A DNA stretch of 64,000 nucleotides, from the NCBI GenBank assembly GCA_035516155.1, contig DATJAP010000011.1, positions 1-64,000 of the forward strand, read 5' to 3'. The notes beneath the pieces were generated by a model that saw only the letters and a list, made by a program, of their open reading frames with translations, made no database searches and was not told the origin of the DNA. Each line of letters opens with the position of its first letter. The stretch's first letter is position 1. This stretch comes from JAJYKN01 sp035516155 (GTDB lineage: Bacteria; Nitrospirota; UBA9217). The position numbers and the translations under genes were made by a program. This document shows positions 42,521 to 52,157 of the stretch, in pieces.

Positions 42521-43576
42521 ATGAAGATCCTCATGCTGGTGGACTGGCAGGTCAAACGGCTGGAAGCGGATTCCGATACGATCCAATCGCCGGATAAGGT
42601 TGTGGCGGATCGTCCCTACTGGTTTTTCAGATATTGGCCTGATGCCCGGATCGAAGTCGATGTTCTGGATATCGGCAACATATCAGGGATACAGTCTTTT
42701 GAAAGCAGGGTCCTCCGTTTTTTCGTTATGCAATCATTAAGAGCGTATCATATAAGAAAGAAATACGATCTGATCATTTCTCATAGCGCACGGAGCGCAC
42801 TGGTTCTTGCATTTTTACGTTCACTGTTGAAAGAATGTGTGCCGCCGCATATCGTTATTGATGTCGGCTGTTTTAACGGGGGCAGAAAAAACCCCACGGA
42901 ACTCTCTTTGATCAAAAAAGCGAGCAGGTCCATTGGCGGAGTAATCACGCATAGCAGCGTTCAATCGGAGTACTACGATAAATATATGCCTCACCTTCCG
43001 TATCGCTTTGTTCCTTTCGGTGTTGATGCCGATTATTTCAAGCCCCAGGGCCTTCAGCAAGATGATTTTGTTTTGTCATTTGGCTCCCGCGCGAGAGACT
43101 ATCCGACATTGATCAAAGCGTGGAAAAAGGTCTCCAAGGAACATACACGATTGAAAATCATCGGTGTCGACAAGAAGTCTGCCGTTGATTATCAGGATTC
43201 TAACATAGAGATCGTCAGCCGGGTCCCTCTTCGGACTCTTATGTTGAACATAACCAAGGCTCGTTTCGTTATCATTCCGTTGCCCTATTACAAGTACTCG
43301 TACGGACAAATGAGTTTTCTACAGTCAATGGCGCTCGGTAAGAGTTGTATCGTCACGAAAACACCGAGTTCGCAAGATTATCTGAAACACAATGAAGATG
43401 CCCTCCTTGTTCGTCCATATGACCAGGGGGATCTTGCAGAAAAAATCACCATGCTGCTTGAGAATCAACACCTGAATGACCGTATTGCCCTAAGCGCCCG
43501 TGGAACAATTGAAAACAAATGCAACGAAAAACACATGGCCATTGAAATGTACAATTTTATCTCGGAGCGCATATAA
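42521..43576 (+). CDS. glycosyltransferase family 4-like
   Basis: A 351-residue GT-B enzyme. The N-terminal Rossmann half (MKILMLVDWQVKRLEADSDT) contains YDLIISHSARSALVLAFL. The C-terminal half has VLSFGSRARDYPTLIKAWKK, IVSRVPLRTLMLNITKARFV and a family-4-type donor region at YSYGQMSFLQSMALGKSCIV. The canonical E-x7-E is weak, so it is a divergent member. Donor and acceptor are unknown. It lies 134 bp after the glycosidase gene, in a short gap without features. Confidence 0.78.
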   Translation: MKILMLVDWQVKRLEADSDTIQSPDKVVADRPYWFFRYWPDARIEVDVLDIGNISGIQSFESRVLRFFVMQSLRAYHIRKKYDLIISHSARSALVLAFLRSLLKECVPPHIVIDVGCFNGGRKNPTELSLIKKASRSIGGVITHSSVQSEYYDKYMPHLPYRFVPFGVDADYFKPQGLQQDDFVLSFGSRARDYPTLIKAWKKVSKEHTRLKIIGVDKKSAVDYQDSNIEIVSRVPLRTLMLNITKARFVIIPLPYYKYSYGQMSFLQSMALGKSCIVTKTPSSQDYLKHNEDALLVRPYDQGDLAEKITMLLENQHLNDRIALSARGTIENKCNEKHMAIEMYNFISERI

Positions 43577-43668
43577 GTGAGAGCATTGCTCGGTTCTCCA
43601 ATCTTGCACCAGTTACAAATCCTTCGAATCCGCAGCGGGAATTCCAGTAATACATATGTGAGAGAAAG

Positions 43669-45300
43669 ATGATGCCGTTGATGCAGATTCGTTACGCATG
43701 GCCGTCAAAAGGGGCGGTATGCGTGAGAATGATTATAGGAGGCATGTTAATCTTTTTCTTGCATGGCTGCAGTGATAATGATGCCCGCACCTTGGGCGAC
43801 GCTTGTTCCAGTGGAGGCTGCGTTCCCGGATCATCGCCAAGAAGTTATTATATATCTGATTCAACGGGCAGCGACGGTTATACGGCTGCAGAGGCGCAAA
43901 ATCCATTAACTCCGTGGAAGTCCTTGAATAATATATCAGGTGTTGTTAAGGGCGATTTTGTATGCCTCAAGAAAGGAGACACTTGGACTAATCAGACCCT
44001 TGCCACAACTGACGATGGCGAAACTTTTTCGGCTTATGGCACGGGAGCAAAGCCAGTCGTGATCGGTCCGGGGTCAGGCGGGTGGGCCTTCAGTTCCATC
44101 TCCCATTCAGACGTTGTTGTTGACGGCATTGAGTTCTGTAATGCTGACACTACCGTTATGATTGTTGGGGCTGATTCCCCCACGATTAAAAATTGTAAGA
44201 TTGTCGGTACGGGAAGTACCAATGCTGAAGGCATTCGTATAAATTCAAATGGTTATAATATTACTAATGTTCTTATCGGTGGGGCAGGTCAAGGAAACGA
44301 AATTATATCTTCGGGTATAGGCATTATATTGGTTCCTGGAAATCCTGATACGATATACGATGCTGAGATTTCTTATAATAATATTCACGACTGCGGTTTA
44401 GAAGGCATTAAAACTTATGGATCAACGTCAAGCTATACGGGACCTTATGGAATAAATGTCAGCCACAACACATTTAATAACATAGGTACGCGGGCCATTT
44501 GGGTGCAAGGCGGGTGGCAAAACGTTGCGGGTCACCCAAATTATATAGGCTATAACACGGCAACGAATATTGGGACGCTTTCATCTCCAAATGTCAACGC
44601 TTTTCAGTTGAATTACATAGATACGGCTATTATTGAATATAACACCATCGCGAATGTCTATACGAGCGCCCCCGATGGCGACGGCATTGAACTCGACTTG
44701 GCATGGGGCGATCACAGTAAAATGTCAAACAACCTCACCGTGAGATATAACATTGTGAGCGGCTGCAATTCGGGGGGTGAATCTCAATCCGCGGGTATCA
44801 GTGCCGTAGGATGCACAAACAGTGCCATTTATTACAACATCGTTCATCATAATCATATCGGAATATCACATTCCACGCAATATACTACGACGAACTCGTT
44901 TTATAACAATGTGATGGACAGTAATAATTATGGCGCCTTACGGGGGGACTACTACGGACATGTTGGGGCACCTGCTTCCGTCTGGAAAAACAATATTATT
45001 TCCAACAGTGTTATATATGGATTTATTCTGGATCAGTGGTCATCTGGCCCGAGTGAATCGTATAACCTCTGGTTCAACAACCCTGCAAATATCTATAAGG
45101 ACGGGGCGGGACCGATTCCTATCGATTCAACCGACATAGTTAATGATCCTCTATTTCTGGGACCAACAGACTATCATCTTGCCGACAACTCGCCCGCTAT
45201 CTTCGCCGGGACTAATGTTGGCCTGACTTCCGACTTCGACGGAAACCCGGTACCAAAAAATATGGGTGGAACACCCAGCATCGGGGCGTATGAGCCATAG
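43669..45300 (+). CDS. lipoprotein with right-handed parallel beta-helix (choice-of-anchor-Q type end)
   Basis: A 543-residue protein. A hydrophobic stretch ending FFLHGCSDN gives a lipobox (Cys about residue 34). It then reads SYYISDSTGSDGYTAAEAQNPLTPWKSLNN, the usual opening of surface parallel-beta-helix proteins, followed by many Asn-rich turns (NNIHDCGLEGIKTYG, YNIVHHNHIGISHST). The C-terminus PLFLGPTDYHLADNSPAI ... DFDGNPVP ... SIGAYEP matches the choice-of-anchor-Q ending. Many relatives are polysaccharide lyases or epimerases, so it may modify the exported polymer. No catalytic residues can be assigned by eye. Confidence 0.75.
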   Translation: MMPLMQIRYAWPSKGAVCVRMIIGGMLIFFLHGCSDNDARTLGDACSSGGCVPGSSPRSYYISDSTGSDGYTAAEAQNPLTPWKSLNNISGVVKGDFVCLKKGDTWTNQTLATTDDGETFSAYGTGAKPVVIGPGSGGWAFSSISHSDVVVDGIEFCNADTTVMIVGADSPTIKNCKIVGTGSTNAEGIRINSNGYNITNVLIGGAGQGNEIISSGIGIILVPGNPDTIYDAEISYNNIHDCGLEGIKTYGSTSSYTGPYGINVSHNTFNNIGTRAIWVQGGWQNVAGHPNYIGYNTATNIGTLSSPNVNAFQLNYIDTAIIEYNTIANVYTSAPDGDGIELDLAWGDHSKMSNNLTVRYNIVSGCNSGGESQSAGISAVGCTNSAIYYNIVHHNHIGISHSTQYTTTNSFYNNVMDSNNYGALRGDYYGHVGAPASVWKNNIISNSVIYGFILDQWSSGPSESYNLWFNNPANIYKDGAGPIPIDSTDIVNDPLFLGPTDYHLADNSPAIFAGTNVGLTSDFDGNPVPKNMGGTPSIGAYEP

Positions 45301-45358
45301 AATTGGGGCGGGACCGGGGCCGTCAACAATTCCTCACTTACCACCATAAGAGAAAATT

Positions 45359-46354
45359 ATGTTAGAGACGGTCCCATGTAACCTGTGCGGTGGCGCCGAT
45401 ACGGAGCTATTATTCGGCGTAACCGATCACTGCACCGGCCAGGAACAAAAGTTCAACGTCGTGCGATGCAGGTCATGTGACTTGGCTTATGTGAACCCAC
45501 GGCCGACACAAGACATAATCTCGCAGTATTACCCGCAAGACTCGTATTACTCATATCGTTTTGGGGACCAAAACACCTTAAAACGCAGAATCAGGAACTA
45601 TGTTCTCGAAGAACAGGGCGGGTATTCGCATATCGGAAAAGACAATGTATTAGTCATAGCAATAGGAAAGATCATAAAACATCTATTAAAGAACCAGGTC
45701 CTGATGTCCGTTCCTTATGTGCCGGGCGGAAAAGCTCTCGATATAGGATGTGGATGCGGGGAATTATTACTATGGTTGAAGAACCATGGATGGAGCGAAG
45801 TGCGCGGCGTTGAAATATCAAAAGGTGCAGCAGCATTGGCCAATGATCATGGTCTCAATGTATTTTGCGGAGAACTTGCAAATGCGCATTATCCCGATAG
45901 TTATTTTGACTACATTTCGCTTATTCATGTTCTGGAACATATGCATGATCCAGTGATGACACTGAATGAGATTTGTCGAATTCTGAAACCGGATGGTTTG
46001 CTCGTCGTAGGAGTTCCCAATTTTGCGAGCTATGAGAATAAAGTTTTTGGTGAATATCAGAGTTTCATGAAAGAGGTGCCCCGTCATCTCTATCATTTTT
46101 CCAAAAAATCGATAACTGACATGTTTGAAAAAAGCGGGTTGATGATACAAATGACTTTAGGAAAAACCTTTTTTTTACCCGGGGCGAATAGGAATAGTCT
46201 AAAAATATTGTACAGGCATGAGTCCAAAGCGACATTTATACGGGCATTGTGGAAGATTTATATTCAGAAACCGATTAAGTACTTTTTGTCCACTGAAAAG
46301 GAAGCCTTTGGTCAATTATTTACATTTTATGTTAGAAAAAAGAACGGGACCTGA
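45359..46354 (+). CDS. class I SAM-dependent methyltransferase with N-terminal zinc-ribbon
   Basis: A 331-residue protein. The N-terminus has two Cys pairs, CNLCGGADTELLF and CRSCDLAYVNPRP, typical of sugar or secondary-metabolite methyltransferases with a zinc-binding domain. The SAM-binding motif I is ALDIGCGCGELLLWL (about residue 125), followed by FDYISLIHVLEHMHDP and LKPDGLLVVGVPN. It probably methylates a sugar of the polysaccharide or a precursor. The gene lies in an operon of glycosyltransferases. Confidence 0.85.
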   Translation: MLETVPCNLCGGADTELLFGVTDHCTGQEQKFNVVRCRSCDLAYVNPRPTQDIISQYYPQDSYYSYRFGDQNTLKRRIRNYVLEEQGGYSHIGKDNVLVIAIGKIIKHLLKNQVLMSVPYVPGGKALDIGCGCGELLLWLKNHGWSEVRGVEISKGAAALANDHGLNVFCGELANAHYPDSYFDYISLIHVLEHMHDPVMTLNEICRILKPDGLLVVGVPNFASYENKVFGEYQSFMKEVPRHLYHFSKKSITDMFEKSGLMIQMTLGKTFFLPGANRNSLKILYRHESKATFIRALWKIYIQKPIKYFLSTEKEAFGQLFTFYVRKKNGT

Positions 46355-46509
46355 TCATCATTACTCCTAACGTGATGAGCCAATGAGTCATAATATTGAA
46401 AATATTTTTGTCTTTATCAAGCTATGAATGATCATCTCGATCATGAGATGCTGGTGAAAGATGAGCCACTCTGTGAACCGCTTTCAGAGTTAAGGACTGA
46501 TTAATTCCC

Positions 46510-47817
46510 ATGGACTCAGCAATAATCGTTGCCGTACTTATCGGTGCGGCTGCCGTCATATTCAGTATAAGCCCGGTCTATGGCATTGCCTTCATTACCG
46601 CCTTCAGAACCCTCTCGATGCTCGCGGCCATTCCCATGGGTAAATATGAATATAGCGCTGAGGGTTTTTTGACCCTTGTTATTATTATTGCCGGTCTTAT
46701 ATTCGTCACTATGAATTTGCAGACCCTCAAGGGGGTCATTAAATGGCCGTTCGTTATTTTTATTCTTTATTGCGGACTGACCGTCGTTGGTGCGGCAGAT
46801 ATGGCCAATTTCTCAAAAAAAATCGCCCGGTTAATCGGATATTTCTTCATGTACCTGATGGTGGTTCAACTTAGCATAAAGGAAAAAAATAAAAAAATAT
46901 TAAGTTATGCGTTTATTGTTTCTATTTTCGTCACAACATTGCCAGCCATATATATATACTATATCGCTCCTGAAGCATATATGAAATCGATTTATAGCAC
47001 ACAGAAGGTGTTAAGCGAAGTCGGTATTATGTCTAAAAATAATTATGGTTTTTACTGCTGTTATATGGTGTTTTTCCTCTTTTACATGTATTCCTGCTCG
47101 AAAACGATATTTTTAAAGGTTCTAATTTTTAGTCTATTTATTATTCAGACAATTATGCTAGTGCTGTCATACACTCGGACAGCTTGGGCGGGTTTTATCG
47201 TATCCTTGCCCTTCTTCATATTGTTTTCGAAGAATAAAAAAAGGTTAGTAATCCCGGTACTCGCCACGATGATCATCATCGCATCACTCTTTTCAGTTAT
47301 TTATTATGGCGCATATAAGGATGTTACGGAAAAGAAAGAATATGGATTCAGCTCCTGGCAATATAGATGGGGTTATGCTTGGCCGGCTTCCATCAAAGCG
47401 TTTCAGGAAAAGCCAATTATGGGCTGGGGGCTAGGCAATGACTTATATGCACTTGCCAAGGCCGCAAAATTCGATAATACCTCGCACAATGATTATCTGC
47501 TTATTTTAGTGGAGACCGGCCTAATCGGAATATCATTATATTTGTGGTTGTTGGCTGCTCTTTTCTTGCGGACGTTATCAGGAATCCGTTCAGCTAAAGA
47601 TGATGAATCCAGATTACTGTATGTGACCACTCTCGCTATTTTTACATCTTTCCTAGTCGGGTCGCTTGGCGAACATCTCGTGCAGACGCCGGGGGCGACC
47701 GGTTACGTAATAACTATTCTGGGAATGGCGCACGGAACGATATTAGCAGCCCATAAAAAAAGCATTCCTGTATCGGGGGAGGAGGGTGTGGGGTGTCCCC
47801 CACTCCCCGCATTATGA
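46510..47817 (+). CDS. O-antigen ligase/polymerase family (Wzy/WaaL-like) membrane protein
   Basis: A 435-residue protein with about eleven membrane helices. The signature large periplasmic loop lies between helices at about residues 270-330 and contains MGWGLGNDLYALAKAAKF and NTSHNDYLLILVETGLIG, with the H-N-x-[FY]-L motif of Wzy_C family enzymes. It is the best candidate for the block polymerase. The 155-bp gap upstream holds no gene. Its stop is overlapped by the next gene. Confidence 0.85.
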   Translation: MDSAIIVAVLIGAAAVIFSISPVYGIAFITAFRTLSMLAAIPMGKYEYSAEGFLTLVIIIAGLIFVTMNLQTLKGVIKWPFVIFILYCGLTVVGAADMANFSKKIARLIGYFFMYLMVVQLSIKEKNKKILSYAFIVSIFVTTLPAIYIYYIAPEAYMKSIYSTQKVLSEVGIMSKNNYGFYCCYMVFFLFYMYSCSKTIFLKVLIFSLFIIQTIMLVLSYTRTAWAGFIVSLPFFILFSKNKKRLVIPVLATMIIIASLFSVIYYGAYKDVTEKKEYGFSSWQYRWGYAWPASIKAFQEKPIMGWGLGNDLYALAKAAKFDNTSHNDYLLILVETGLIGISLYLWLLAALFLRTLSGIRSAKDDESRLLYVTTLAIFTSFLVGSLGEHLVQTPGATGYVITILGMAHGTILAAHKKSIPVSGEEGVGCPPLPAL

Positions 47818-49028
47818 ATTTAATTTTCGCGAATAACAATTATTATCTGAAAGGCGGGGCAGATAAGGTATTTTTTGACGAAATTCGACTTTTGGAATCG
47901 CAAAAGCATACGGTAATTCCATTTGCAATGCACAATTCCTTAAACAAGAAGATCCCTTATTCCAGTTATTTTCCTTCCGGCATATCATATGATAACACGG
48001 GGCTCGTTGAGAAAATTAAAACAGCTCCCAAGATTATTTATTCTTTGGATGCAAAGCGCCAGTTTCACAGGCTTCTGTCGTCTGTCAATGTTGACATCAT
48101 TCATGCCCACAACATTTATGGAAGATTGACGTCATCAATCGTCGATGCCGCAAAAATAATGAAAAAACCAATCGTACTCACGTTGCATGATTACAAGCTT
48201 GTTTGCCCTTCTTATCTTATGTTGAATCACGGAACAACATGCGAAAAGTGCAAAGGCGCTCATTACTATCATTGTTTTGTTACAAGATGCCATCGCGACA
48301 GCTTTGTCGCCTCATTCATCTACTCGCTCGAAAGCTATTTTAACTCCGTGCTGAGAAAATACGACTGGATCAGGTATCTCATTTGTCCGAGCAATTTTAT
48401 AAAAGAGAAATTCATTGAGATGGGGATGCCTGAAGATAAGCTGAAAATAGTTTACAATTTGCTCGATTGTACTGATTTTGCCCCGAACTATGACGGAGGA
48501 AAGTATTTACTTTATGCAGGTAAGCTAACGAAAGAGAAAGGCGTCATGACCCTGCTCAAGGCGGTCACGGGATTAGACCTATCATTGAAGATAGTGGGAG
48601 ATGGTCCATTGAGGTCCGAATATGAAGGATATGTGCGGGAAAACCAATTGAATAATGTGACTTTTGAGGGGTTCAAATCCGGTGAAGAACTCAAATCATA
48701 TTTCAGATATGCCGCTTTCCACATTGTACCTTCAGAATGGTATGAAAATGCGCCGATGACAGTCATTGAGGCATTTGCTTATGGAAAGCCTGTAATTGGC
48801 GGGCGGATCGGCGGTATACCGGAAATGGTCTTAGAGGGAGAAACCGGTTTCCTGTTCACGCCTGGAGATCATGATGAGCTGCGCGAAAAAATTTCTTATT
48901 TAGCCTATAATCCTTCAAAAATAGCGGAGATGGGGAGAAAAGCACGTAAACGAGTTGAGGCGGAACATAATCCTCATATCCATTATAAAAGATTGAGGAA
49001 CGTCTACGAGGCGGCAATTCGTCTCTGA
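47793..49028 (+). CDS. glycosyltransferase family 4
   Basis: A 411-residue GT-B enzyme. The start is uncertain: GTG 47793 has GGAGG seven bases upstream, while ATG 47814 overlaps the previous stop (ATGA) but lacks a Shine-Dalgarno. The N-domain has GGADKVFFDEIRLLE and IVLTLHDYKLVCPSYLML with a Cys-rich loop (CEKCKGAHYYHCF) found in one subgroup. The C-domain has LLYAGKLTKEKGVMTLLKAV and HIVPSEWYENAPMTVIEAFA (the E-x7-E region), then GGRIGGIPEMV. Donor unknown. Confidence 0.88.
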   Translation: MSPTPRIMNLIFANNNYYLKGGADKVFFDEIRLLESQKHTVIPFAMHNSLNKKIPYSSYFPSGISYDNTGLVEKIKTAPKIIYSLDAKRQFHRLLSSVNVDIIHAHNIYGRLTSSIVDAAKIMKKPIVLTLHDYKLVCPSYLMLNHGTTCEKCKGAHYYHCFVTRCHRDSFVASFIYSLESYFNSVLRKYDWIRYLICPSNFIKEKFIEMGMPEDKLKIVYNLLDCTDFAPNYDGGKYLLYAGKLTKEKGVMTLLKAVTGLDLSLKIVGDGPLRSEYEGYVRENQLNNVTFEGFKSGEELKSYFRYAAFHIVPSEWYENAPMTVIEAFAYGKPVIGGRIGGIPEMVLEGETGFLFTPGDHDELREKISYLAYNPSKIAEMGRKARKRVEAEHNPHIHYKRLRNVYEAAIRL

Positions 49029-49079
49029 TGCTTCTCAATCTGTCGTAAGCCATCATTCTGAAAGAAAGGAACGACGCTC

Positions 49080-50012
49080 ATGAAGATACTTGTGACGGGA
49101 GGAGCGGGGTTTATTGGCAGCCACCTTGATGATGCACTGCTTCGGAGAGGGCATGAAGTTGCAGCTATAGACAACTTTATCCTGGGTACCATCGACAATG
49201 TAAGACACAATCTTGCCGACGATTCTTTCAAATTATACCACGAGGATATTCTGAACATTGGTAAGCTCGAGGATATTTTTAAAACGGAGAAATTTGATGC
49301 GGTCTTCCATCTTGCGGCGAATTCCGACATACAGAGATCTATCGAAGCACCTTCAGTAGATTATGAATTGACATTTCAGACAACCTTCAACGTCCTCTTG
49401 TGCATGAAGAAATTCCAGGTCAATAATATTCTGTTTGCCTCCTCCTCAGCCATTTACGGGGAGTCTGATGCTACTCTCAGTGAGGACTCAGGTCCGCTTT
49501 TCCCGATTTCACACTATGGGGCGGCAAAACTGGCCTCAGAAGCATTCATTTCCTCCTTTTGTGAGAATTATGGCCTGAAAGCCTGGATATTCAGATTTCC
49601 GAATGTGGTGGGGGAGAGGTCGACCCATGGTGTGATTCACGATTTTGTGCGGAGGCTGCGAATCAATCCGAAGACATTAGACGTAATGGGCGATGGAAAC
49701 CAGAACAAACCGTACCTTTACATCAAAGATCTTGTGGACGCCATGCTGTTCTGCTGGGATCGCTCAAAAGATAAGATCAACTATTTCAATATCGGAGTTG
49801 ATACGCGGACTAGGGTCAAAACGATAGCTGATATTGTGATCAGGAATATGGGTTTGAATCCGAGGATCAACTTTACCGGCGGTGACAGGGGCTGGGTTGG
49901 CGATGTGCCCGAATTCACGTATGATCTGGCAAAGCTTAAACGTTTAGGTTGGACGCCACGGCATACGTCGGACGAGGCAGTCGATCTCGCCGTAAAAGCG
50001 ATGCTGCTTTAA
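49080..50012 (+). CDS. NAD-dependent epimerase/dehydratase (extended SDR)
   Basis: A 310-residue enzyme. GGAGFIGSHLDDALLRRG is the nucleotide-binding motif, followed by AIDNFILGTIDN, FHLAANSD, LFASSSAIYGES and SHYGAAKLASE (YxxxK). The C-terminal half is of the UDP-sugar epimerase type (GNQNKPYLYIKDLVDAML). It is a paralogue of the galE at 35627, but the exact sugar specificity (UDP-Glc, UDP-GlcNAc or other 4-epimerase) cannot be read. It is the first of three closely packed genes (22 bp, then overlap). Confidence 0.87.
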   Translation: MKILVTGGAGFIGSHLDDALLRRGHEVAAIDNFILGTIDNVRHNLADDSFKLYHEDILNIGKLEDIFKTEKFDAVFHLAANSDIQRSIEAPSVDYELTFQTTFNVLLCMKKFQVNNILFASSSAIYGESDATLSEDSGPLFPISHYGAAKLASEAFISSFCENYGLKAWIFRFPNVVGERSTHGVIHDFVRRLRINPKTLDVMGDGNQNKPYLYIKDLVDAMLFCWDRSKDKINYFNIGVDTRTRVKTIADIVIRNMGLNPRINFTGGDRGWVGDVPEFTYDLAKLKRLGWTPRHTSDEAVDLAVKAMLL

Positions 50013-50033
50013 AACAGGTAACAGGCAGACCAC

Positions 50034-51140
50034 ATGAGAATAGCACATATCATAATCAAGGGCGTCGAAGTATCCGGCGGGATCGAGAAGTATGCCCTGG
50101 AACTCGGGTCTAGGCTTGTGAATCGAGGTCATGAAGTAGATGTTTACGCTATTCGAAGATACAAACCGCTCTATAGCGATTACAAAGGTGTTCGGATAAT
50201 TCCTCTACCAAGCCTGAAGGGAAGAATTTTCGAAAAACTATCCGCTACGTTCGTGGCTTCCCTCGATCAACTCATAAGAAAAAGTGACATCGTTCATTAT
50301 CATGCATTCGGACAATCCATCCTGTCCTTCATTCCGAAGCTCAGAGGGAAACCAATACTTCTGCAGGGCCATGGGATCGAGTGGATGAGATCGAGATGGG
50401 GAGCCGGGGGACGGCTGTTCTTTCGATTGACGGAAGGGCCTTCGTTGAAGATTGCTGACCGGGTCACGGTGGTTTCGAAGGTCCAGAAGGAATACTTCAA
50501 GAAAAAGTATAACGTCGATACGGTTTACATTCCGCCCGGAATCGACGAGCCTGTGCGTAGAAAGCCGAACCTTATCAGGGCCTTGGGCCTTGAAGGCAAT
50601 GATTATGTGCTCTTTGCATCGCGACTGGTGAGGGAGAAAGGCGCTCATTACCTGATAGAGGCTTTTTCCAGGCTGGAGACCGACAAAAAACTGGTGATCG
50701 TAGGCGACGTGAGAAACGAGGACAGCTATAAGGCTGAGTTGAAAAAGCTTGCGAAGCAGAAACCGGATAAGATTATCTTTACGGGCTATGTGTCGAGAGA
50801 GATGTTACAGGAGTTCTATTCCAATGCGTACCTCTTTGTGCTGCCATCGGAGCTCGAGGGTCTGTCGGCAGGCCTCCTGGAGGCTATGAGCTATGGCAAT
50901 GCCTGCCTGGTCAGCGACATAGAGGAGAACAGGGAAGGGCTGGGGACGGATGGTTTTTATTTCAGGAACCGGGATGTCGATGATATGACATCAGTGCTGA
51001 AGACCCTCCTCGCCTCTGAGGAGACGCTTAAGGACATGAGAGAAAAGGCGTTGTCCAAGATCATGACGGCCCATTCCTGGGACACGGTAACGGACCAGAT
51101 AGAGCGCCTTTACGGAGAAATAGTGGAGGATGTACGCTGA
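50034..51140 (+). CDS. glycosyltransferase family 4
   Basis: A 368-residue GT-B enzyme. SGGIEKYALELGSRLVNRGHEV opens the N-domain and VHYHAFGQSILSFIP gives the inter-domain His. The C-domain carries YVLFASRLVREKGAHYLIEA, LVIVGDVRNEDSYKAEL and the donor-binding LFVLPSELEGLSAGLLEAMS (E-x7-E). Donor and acceptor are unknown. TGATG overlap links it to the following radical SAM gene. Confidence 0.9.
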   Translation: MRIAHIIIKGVEVSGGIEKYALELGSRLVNRGHEVDVYAIRRYKPLYSDYKGVRIIPLPSLKGRIFEKLSATFVASLDQLIRKSDIVHYHAFGQSILSFIPKLRGKPILLQGHGIEWMRSRWGAGGRLFFRLTEGPSLKIADRVTVVSKVQKEYFKKKYNVDTVYIPPGIDEPVRRKPNLIRALGLEGNDYVLFASRLVREKGAHYLIEAFSRLETDKKLVIVGDVRNEDSYKAELKKLAKQKPDKIIFTGYVSREMLQEFYSNAYLFVLPSELEGLSAGLLEAMSYGNACLVSDIEENREGLGTDGFYFRNRDVDDMTSVLKTLLASEETLKDMREKALSKIMTAHSWDTVTDQIERLYGEIVEDVR

Positions 51141-52123
51141 TGAAGAAAGACCTGAAGACCGATTTTCGCTTTGCAAGCATCATTACCACTTACAGGTGCA
51201 ATGCACAGTGTCACATGTGCAATATCTGGAAGTTCCCCACCGATCAAAAGGAGGAACTGGATGTTTCAATCTACGAGAAACTGCCCAACGTTCATTCCTT
51301 CAATGTGACCGGTGGCGAGCCTTTTTTGAGGAGCGAGCTTCCGGACATTATCCGGATTCTGAAAAAAAAGTCGCGAAGAATCGTCATCAGCTCGAACGGC
51401 TACTTTACAGATCGTATCGCCAGGCTTTTTAAGCAGCACAGGGACATTGGGCTTCGGGTGAGTCTCGAGGGGCTGCCGCGGGCCAATGACGATTTGAGAG
51501 GGATAAAAGACGGTTTCGACCGTGGGATAAGAACCCTGATCGAGCTCGATAGAATGGGCGTAAAGGACATCGGTTTCGGAATCACCGTTTCTGATAGGAA
51601 CGCTAAAGATCTTCTGGAGCTTTATCACCTTTCCAAAATGATGAAACTGGAGTTTGCGAGCGCGGCACTCCACAACGCGTTTTATTTCCATAAATTCGAT
51701 AACAAGTTTGATGATCCCGTGGCGGCAAAGCATGAATTTAAGAAGCTGGCCGAGGAATTGCTCCGATCGAAGCGTGTCAAGGATTGGTTTCGAGCCTTCT
51801 TCAACTATGGCCTCGCACAGTACATTGATGGAAAGCCCAGGCCCCTCCCCTGCGAAATGGGTCACGACTCTTTCTTCCTTGATCCTTTCGGGAGAATCCT
51901 CGCTTGTAATGCGCTGGACCAAAGCATGGGTAACTTGAAGGGGTCTTCATTCGATACTATCTGGTCGAGTCCTGAGTCTGAAGCGGTGAGGGCACAAGTG
52001 CGTGCCTGCCAGAAGAACTGCTGGATGATTGGAAGCGTGAGCCAACAGATGAAGAAGTATATCTGGGTTCCTGCTGGATGGATAATAAAGCATAAGTTCC
52101 TCGGCCGGAAAATCTGCGTCTAA
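51140..52123 (+). CDS. radical SAM/SPASM-type protein in the polysaccharide operon
   Basis: A 327-residue protein. The radical SAM cluster ligands are in TYRCNAQCHMCNIW (CxxxCxxC, about residues 19-26), followed by FNVTGGEPFLR, IVISSNGYF and LRVSLEGLPRANDDLRG. A second Cys-rich C-terminal region (PCEMGHDSFFLDPFGRILAC ... CQKNC, about 225-290) matches the SPASM-type auxiliary cluster domain. Such enzymes modify peptides or, in sugar operons, unknown small molecules. It overlaps the upstream glycosyltransferase, so a role in polymer modification is plausible. Confidence 0.85.
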   Translation: MKKDLKTDFRFASIITTYRCNAQCHMCNIWKFPTDQKEELDVSIYEKLPNVHSFNVTGGEPFLRSELPDIIRILKKKSRRIVISSNGYFTDRIARLFKQHRDIGLRVSLEGLPRANDDLRGIKDGFDRGIRTLIELDRMGVKDIGFGITVSDRNAKDLLELYHLSKMMKLEFASAALHNAFYFHKFDNKFDDPVAAKHEFKKLAEELLRSKRVKDWFRAFFNYGLAQYIDGKPRPLPCEMGHDSFFLDPFGRILACNALDQSMGNLKGSSFDTIWSSPESEAVRAQVRACQKNCWMIGSVSQQMKKYIWVPAGWIIKHKFLGRKICV

Positions 52124-52157
52124 TTGCAACCCGAGACCATCTGCAATTCACTAAACG